Assembly: GCA_016180705.1 (NCBI GenBank)
Contig: JACPAU010000117.1
Span: 1 to 5,896 of the forward strand
DNA length: 5,896 nt
DNA from: Candidatus Methylomirabilota bacterium
GTDB lineage: Bacteria > Methylomirabilota > Methylomirabilia > Methylomirabilales > JACPAU01
Direction of reading: 5' to 3'
Every line of letters begins with the position of its first letter. The first letter of the stretch is position 1. Both the position numbers and the translations under genes were made by a program. The notes beneath the pieces were generated by a model. The model had not been told where the DNA came from and did no database searches. It was given only the letters and a program-made list of their open reading frames with translations. This document shows, piece by piece, positions 4,823-5,896 of the stretch.

Positions 4823-4853
4823 GGCGCCGCCGAGCGGCGCCGCACTCGGCGGC
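4823..4853 (-). repeat. Overlapping, mutually exclusive inverted repeats before the DUF151 gene
   Basis: Two perfect stems share sequence. GGCGCCGC/GCGGCGCC (4823-4830 and 4834-4841, 3-nt loop) has 8 bp, and GCCGCCGAG/CTCGGCGGC (4826-4834 and 4845-4853, 10-nt loop) has 9 bp. Only one can form at a time. The outer one begins 2 nt after the methyltransferase TGA (4858-4856), and the inner one ends some 15 nt before the next gene's ribosome site. There is no T-run, so this resembles a stop-proximal hairpin or an attenuator switch rather than a standard terminator. Confidence 0.5.
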
Positions 4854-4855
4854 CG

Positions 4856-5476
4856 TCACTTCCGATTGATGCAGGGGACCAGGCGCCACCCGTTCAGGCC
4901 GCTGACCCGCTGCACCTGGTCGGGGGTCAGGCCGGCCTGCTCGAGCAGCGGTCCCAGCGCGAGGTCGGGCTTGAACAGCCCCAGCCGGGTCGTGATGGGA
5001 GCGACCAGCTCCTCAAAGGCCCCCAGGACCCGGTTCTCGCTCTTGAAGTGGTTCAGGATGACGATGGAGCCCCCCGAGCGGCAGACCCGGCGGGCCTCCT
5101 GGAGGACTTGCACCGGGTCGGGAACCGCGCTGATCACGTAGGTGCCCAGCACGTGGTCGAAGGCGTTGTCGGCGAAGGAGAGGCGCGTGGCGTCCATTAC
5201 CAGCAACCGCACGTTCGCCAGGCCCAGCTCCGTCACGCGCTCCTGCGCCTTCCGGAGCATCTGCCGCGACAGGTCAATGCCGACGAGCCGGCAGTCGGCC
5301 GGGTAGAGGGGAAGGTTCAGGCCGGTACCGATGCCGAGCTCCAGGACCCGCTGGCCGGACTTGATCCGCAGGCGGGAGACCGCCGCGACGCGCCCGGGAT
5401 AGAAGATCCGGTCGAAGAGCAGGTCATACGCAGGAGACAGCAGGTCGTAGGCGCGCTTCACCGCTGCGTATTTCAT
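4856..5476 (-). CDS. Class I SAM-dependent methyltransferase, PmtA-like (phospholipid N-methyltransferase type)
   Basis: The protein has 206 residues from the ATG at 5476, chosen because GAGGAGG lies 9 nt upstream; the frame stays open to 5668, but the extra residues are low-complexity shadow of the neighbouring gene. The Rossmann-fold SAM site is clear: motif I VLELGIGTGLNLPLYP (44-59), acidic D68 in VGIDLS, D95 in VMDATRLSFAD, and FDHVLGTYVISAVPDP (106-121). The post-motif GGSIVILNHFKSENRV (135-150) and the N-terminal KRAYDLLSPAYDLLFDRIFYPGR are typical of the Rhodobacter-type PmtA family, which methylates phosphatidylethanolamine towards phosphatidylcholine at the membrane face. Menaquinone-type (UbiE) methyltransferases are the main alternative, but the NHF motif and short length favour PmtA. 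A TATAAT promoter lies upstream, so it may start its own transcript. Substrate is inferred from resemblance. Confidence 0.85.
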   Translation of the reverse strand: MKYAAVKRAYDLLSPAYDLLFDRIFYPGRVAAVSRLRIKSGQRVLELGIGTGLNLPLYPADCRLVGIDLSRQMLRKAQERVTELGLANVRLLVMDATRLSFADNAFDHVLGTYVISAVPDPVQVLQEARRVCRSGGSIVILNHFKSENRVLGAFEELVAPITTRLGLFKPDLALGPLLEQAGLTPDQVQRVSGLNGWRLVPCINRK

Positions 5477-5501
5477 GAAAAAGGCCTCCTCGGTCGCGGG
5501 C

Positions 5502-5540
5502 GCCGGCGGGGATAAATTGGGGGGATTATAGCCCGCCGGC
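5502..5540. repeat. 9-bp perfect dyad bracketing the methyltransferase promoter
   Basis: GCCGGCGGG (5502-5510) and CCCGCCGGC (5532-5540) are exact reverse complements 30 bp apart, about three helical turns. The 21-bp AT-rich interval between them contains the TATAAT box and the likely transcription start. The arrangement resembles a pair of operator half-sites, but could also fold as an RNA stem in read-through transcripts from the upstream gene. Confidence 0.45.
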
Positions 5541-5554
5541 CGGGCCCTTGGAAA
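5525..5554 (-). promoter_or_regulatory. Sigma70-type promoter for the methyltransferase gene
   Basis: On the minus strand a perfect TATAAT (5530-5525) overlaps the TAA stop of the upstream exonuclease gene. An 18-bp spacer separates it from TTTCCA (5554-5549), which matches the -35 consensus at 4 of 6. The start would be the A near 5518, giving a leader of about 42 nt before the ATG at 5476. A TATAAT in DNA this GC-rich is unlikely by chance; the -35 is weak, so an activator is possible. Confidence 0.6.
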
Positions 5555-5896
5555 CAGGATTCTGGCCGAAGGCCACGGGCACCCGGACGGGGCGTCCCTC
5601 CCGGTCCCGGTAGAGGAGGTACCCGTGCTCCAGGCCGAAGCGGTAGAGGGCGGCGGTGAGCGCCGCATCCGCGGTGCAGTACGCGATGACCCTCTGGACC
5701 TCCCCGGCCTTCCACCAGACCAGGCTCTGCAGGCCGTCCCCCGTCTTCGTCGTCCCCAACGTCTCCTCGGCCAGGTGGCCGAGGGGGAGCCGGAAGCCGA
5801 GGCGGCTGTGGACCTGCTCCAGCATGTCGAGGGTGGGGAGGGTACGCAGGTCGAAGGCCGCGTAGGGCTGCAGGACCCCGTAGTCGAACCGGCGCA
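5526..5896 (-). CDS. RNase H-like (DEDDy-type) exonuclease domain protein, C-terminal fragment
   Basis: The 5' part lies beyond the right edge; 122 C-terminal residues are visible. The fragment opens with RRFDYGVLQPY, a good match to the Exo II block in which F-D-x-x-V-L carries a metal-binding aspartate. It continues with DLRTLPTLDMLEQVHSRLG and the conserved TKTGDGLQSLVWWKAGE. It then reaches the Exo III block VIAYCTADAALTAALYRFGLEHGY, whose Y-x3-D spacing (Tyr and Asp of YCTAD) defines the DEDDy class of 3'-5' exonucleases. This matches the RNase_H_2/YprB-type family often annotated as RNase H-like or, mistakenly, as a helicase. The usual AspVal after the Exo III tyrosine is AspAla here. 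The end REGRPVRVPVAF is followed by a short divergent tail and TAA at 5528-5526. The Exo I block is outside the window. The substrate is unknown. Confidence 0.82.
   Translation of the reverse strand, partial: RRFDYGVLQPYAAFDLRTLPTLDMLEQVHSRLGFRLPLGHLAEETLGTTKTGDGLQSLVWWKAGEVQRVIAYCTADAALTAALYRFGLEHGYLLYRDREGRPVRVPVAFGQNPVSKGPAGGL

Noticed and set aside
3688..4869. Plus-strand open frame of 393 codons opposite the NTPase and DUF151 genes
   Set aside because: Arg/Gly/Glu-rich shadow translation. The opposite strand encodes clear Walker A/B and DUF151 motifs.
4592..5515. Plus-strand open frame of 307 codons opposite the methyltransferase
   Set aside because: No domain-like pattern; the opposite strand carries an intact SAM-binding methyltransferase with a proper ribosome site.
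5477..5668. Longer N-terminus for the methyltransferase, starting at 5668
   Set aside because: The extra 64 residues are Pro/Ser/Arg-rich shadow of the upstream exonuclease gene and would include the promoter region; GAGGAGG marks the ATG at 5476.
1..5896. tRNA, rRNA, CRISPR, insertion sequence or attachment-site signals
   Set aside because: No cloverleaf, spaced direct repeats, transposase motifs or terminal repeats were recognised on either strand by eye.

Overview
The window is GC-rich bacterial chromosome (roughly 70% G+C by eye) and densely coded, with no sign of phage, insertion sequences, CRISPR or RNA genes. The mix of orphan receiver-domain proteins, a DUF2203 protein, a THEP1-type NTPase, a bifunctional-nuclease (DUF151) protein and a crotonase suggests an environmental lineage such as Methylomirabilota/NC10, Rokubacteria or a deltaproteobacterium-like group. 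That placement is an inference from gene content and style, not from a marker gene.

Left edge (1-232): the first 23 codons of an enoyl-CoA hydratase/isomerase run leftwards out of the window. They are preceded by a good sigma70-type promoter and a terminator-like hairpin. This short AT-richer spacer divides the hydratase from a rightward signalling cluster.

Signalling cluster (233-2415, + strand): three consecutive receiver (REC) proteins, each with a different accessory module: coiled coil plus Pro/Ala linker then REC; CPxC...CxxC zinc ribbon then REC; and REC then PAS. All three keep the phospho-accepting aspartate. None has a DNA-binding or other recognisable enzymatic output domain, and no histidine kinase lies in the window. 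The second and third are translationally coupled (ATGA). They look like intermediates or adaptors of a phosphorelay whose kinase is elsewhere.

Leftward gene run (2412-5896, - strand), in transcription order: the C-terminal part of a DEDDy-type RNase H-like exonuclease, a PmtA-like SAM-dependent methyltransferase with its own TATAAT promoter, an exported DUF151 nuclease-family protein, a THEP1-like NTPase, a DUF2203 protein, a PaaI-type hotdog thioesterase, and a thioredoxin-like [2Fe-2S] ferredoxin. The last three are tightly packed and the last two are coupled. The three longer gaps (57-63 bp) each carry a GC-rich inverted repeat 1-4 nt after the preceding stop codon. The run meets the signalling cluster tail to tail, with the two stop codons interlocked in one CTAG palindrome.

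No complete novel system is evident. The most unusual points are the kinase-less trio of receivers, the zinc-ribbon receiver, the recurring post-stop hairpins, and a 9-bp dyad that brackets the methyltransferase promoter.
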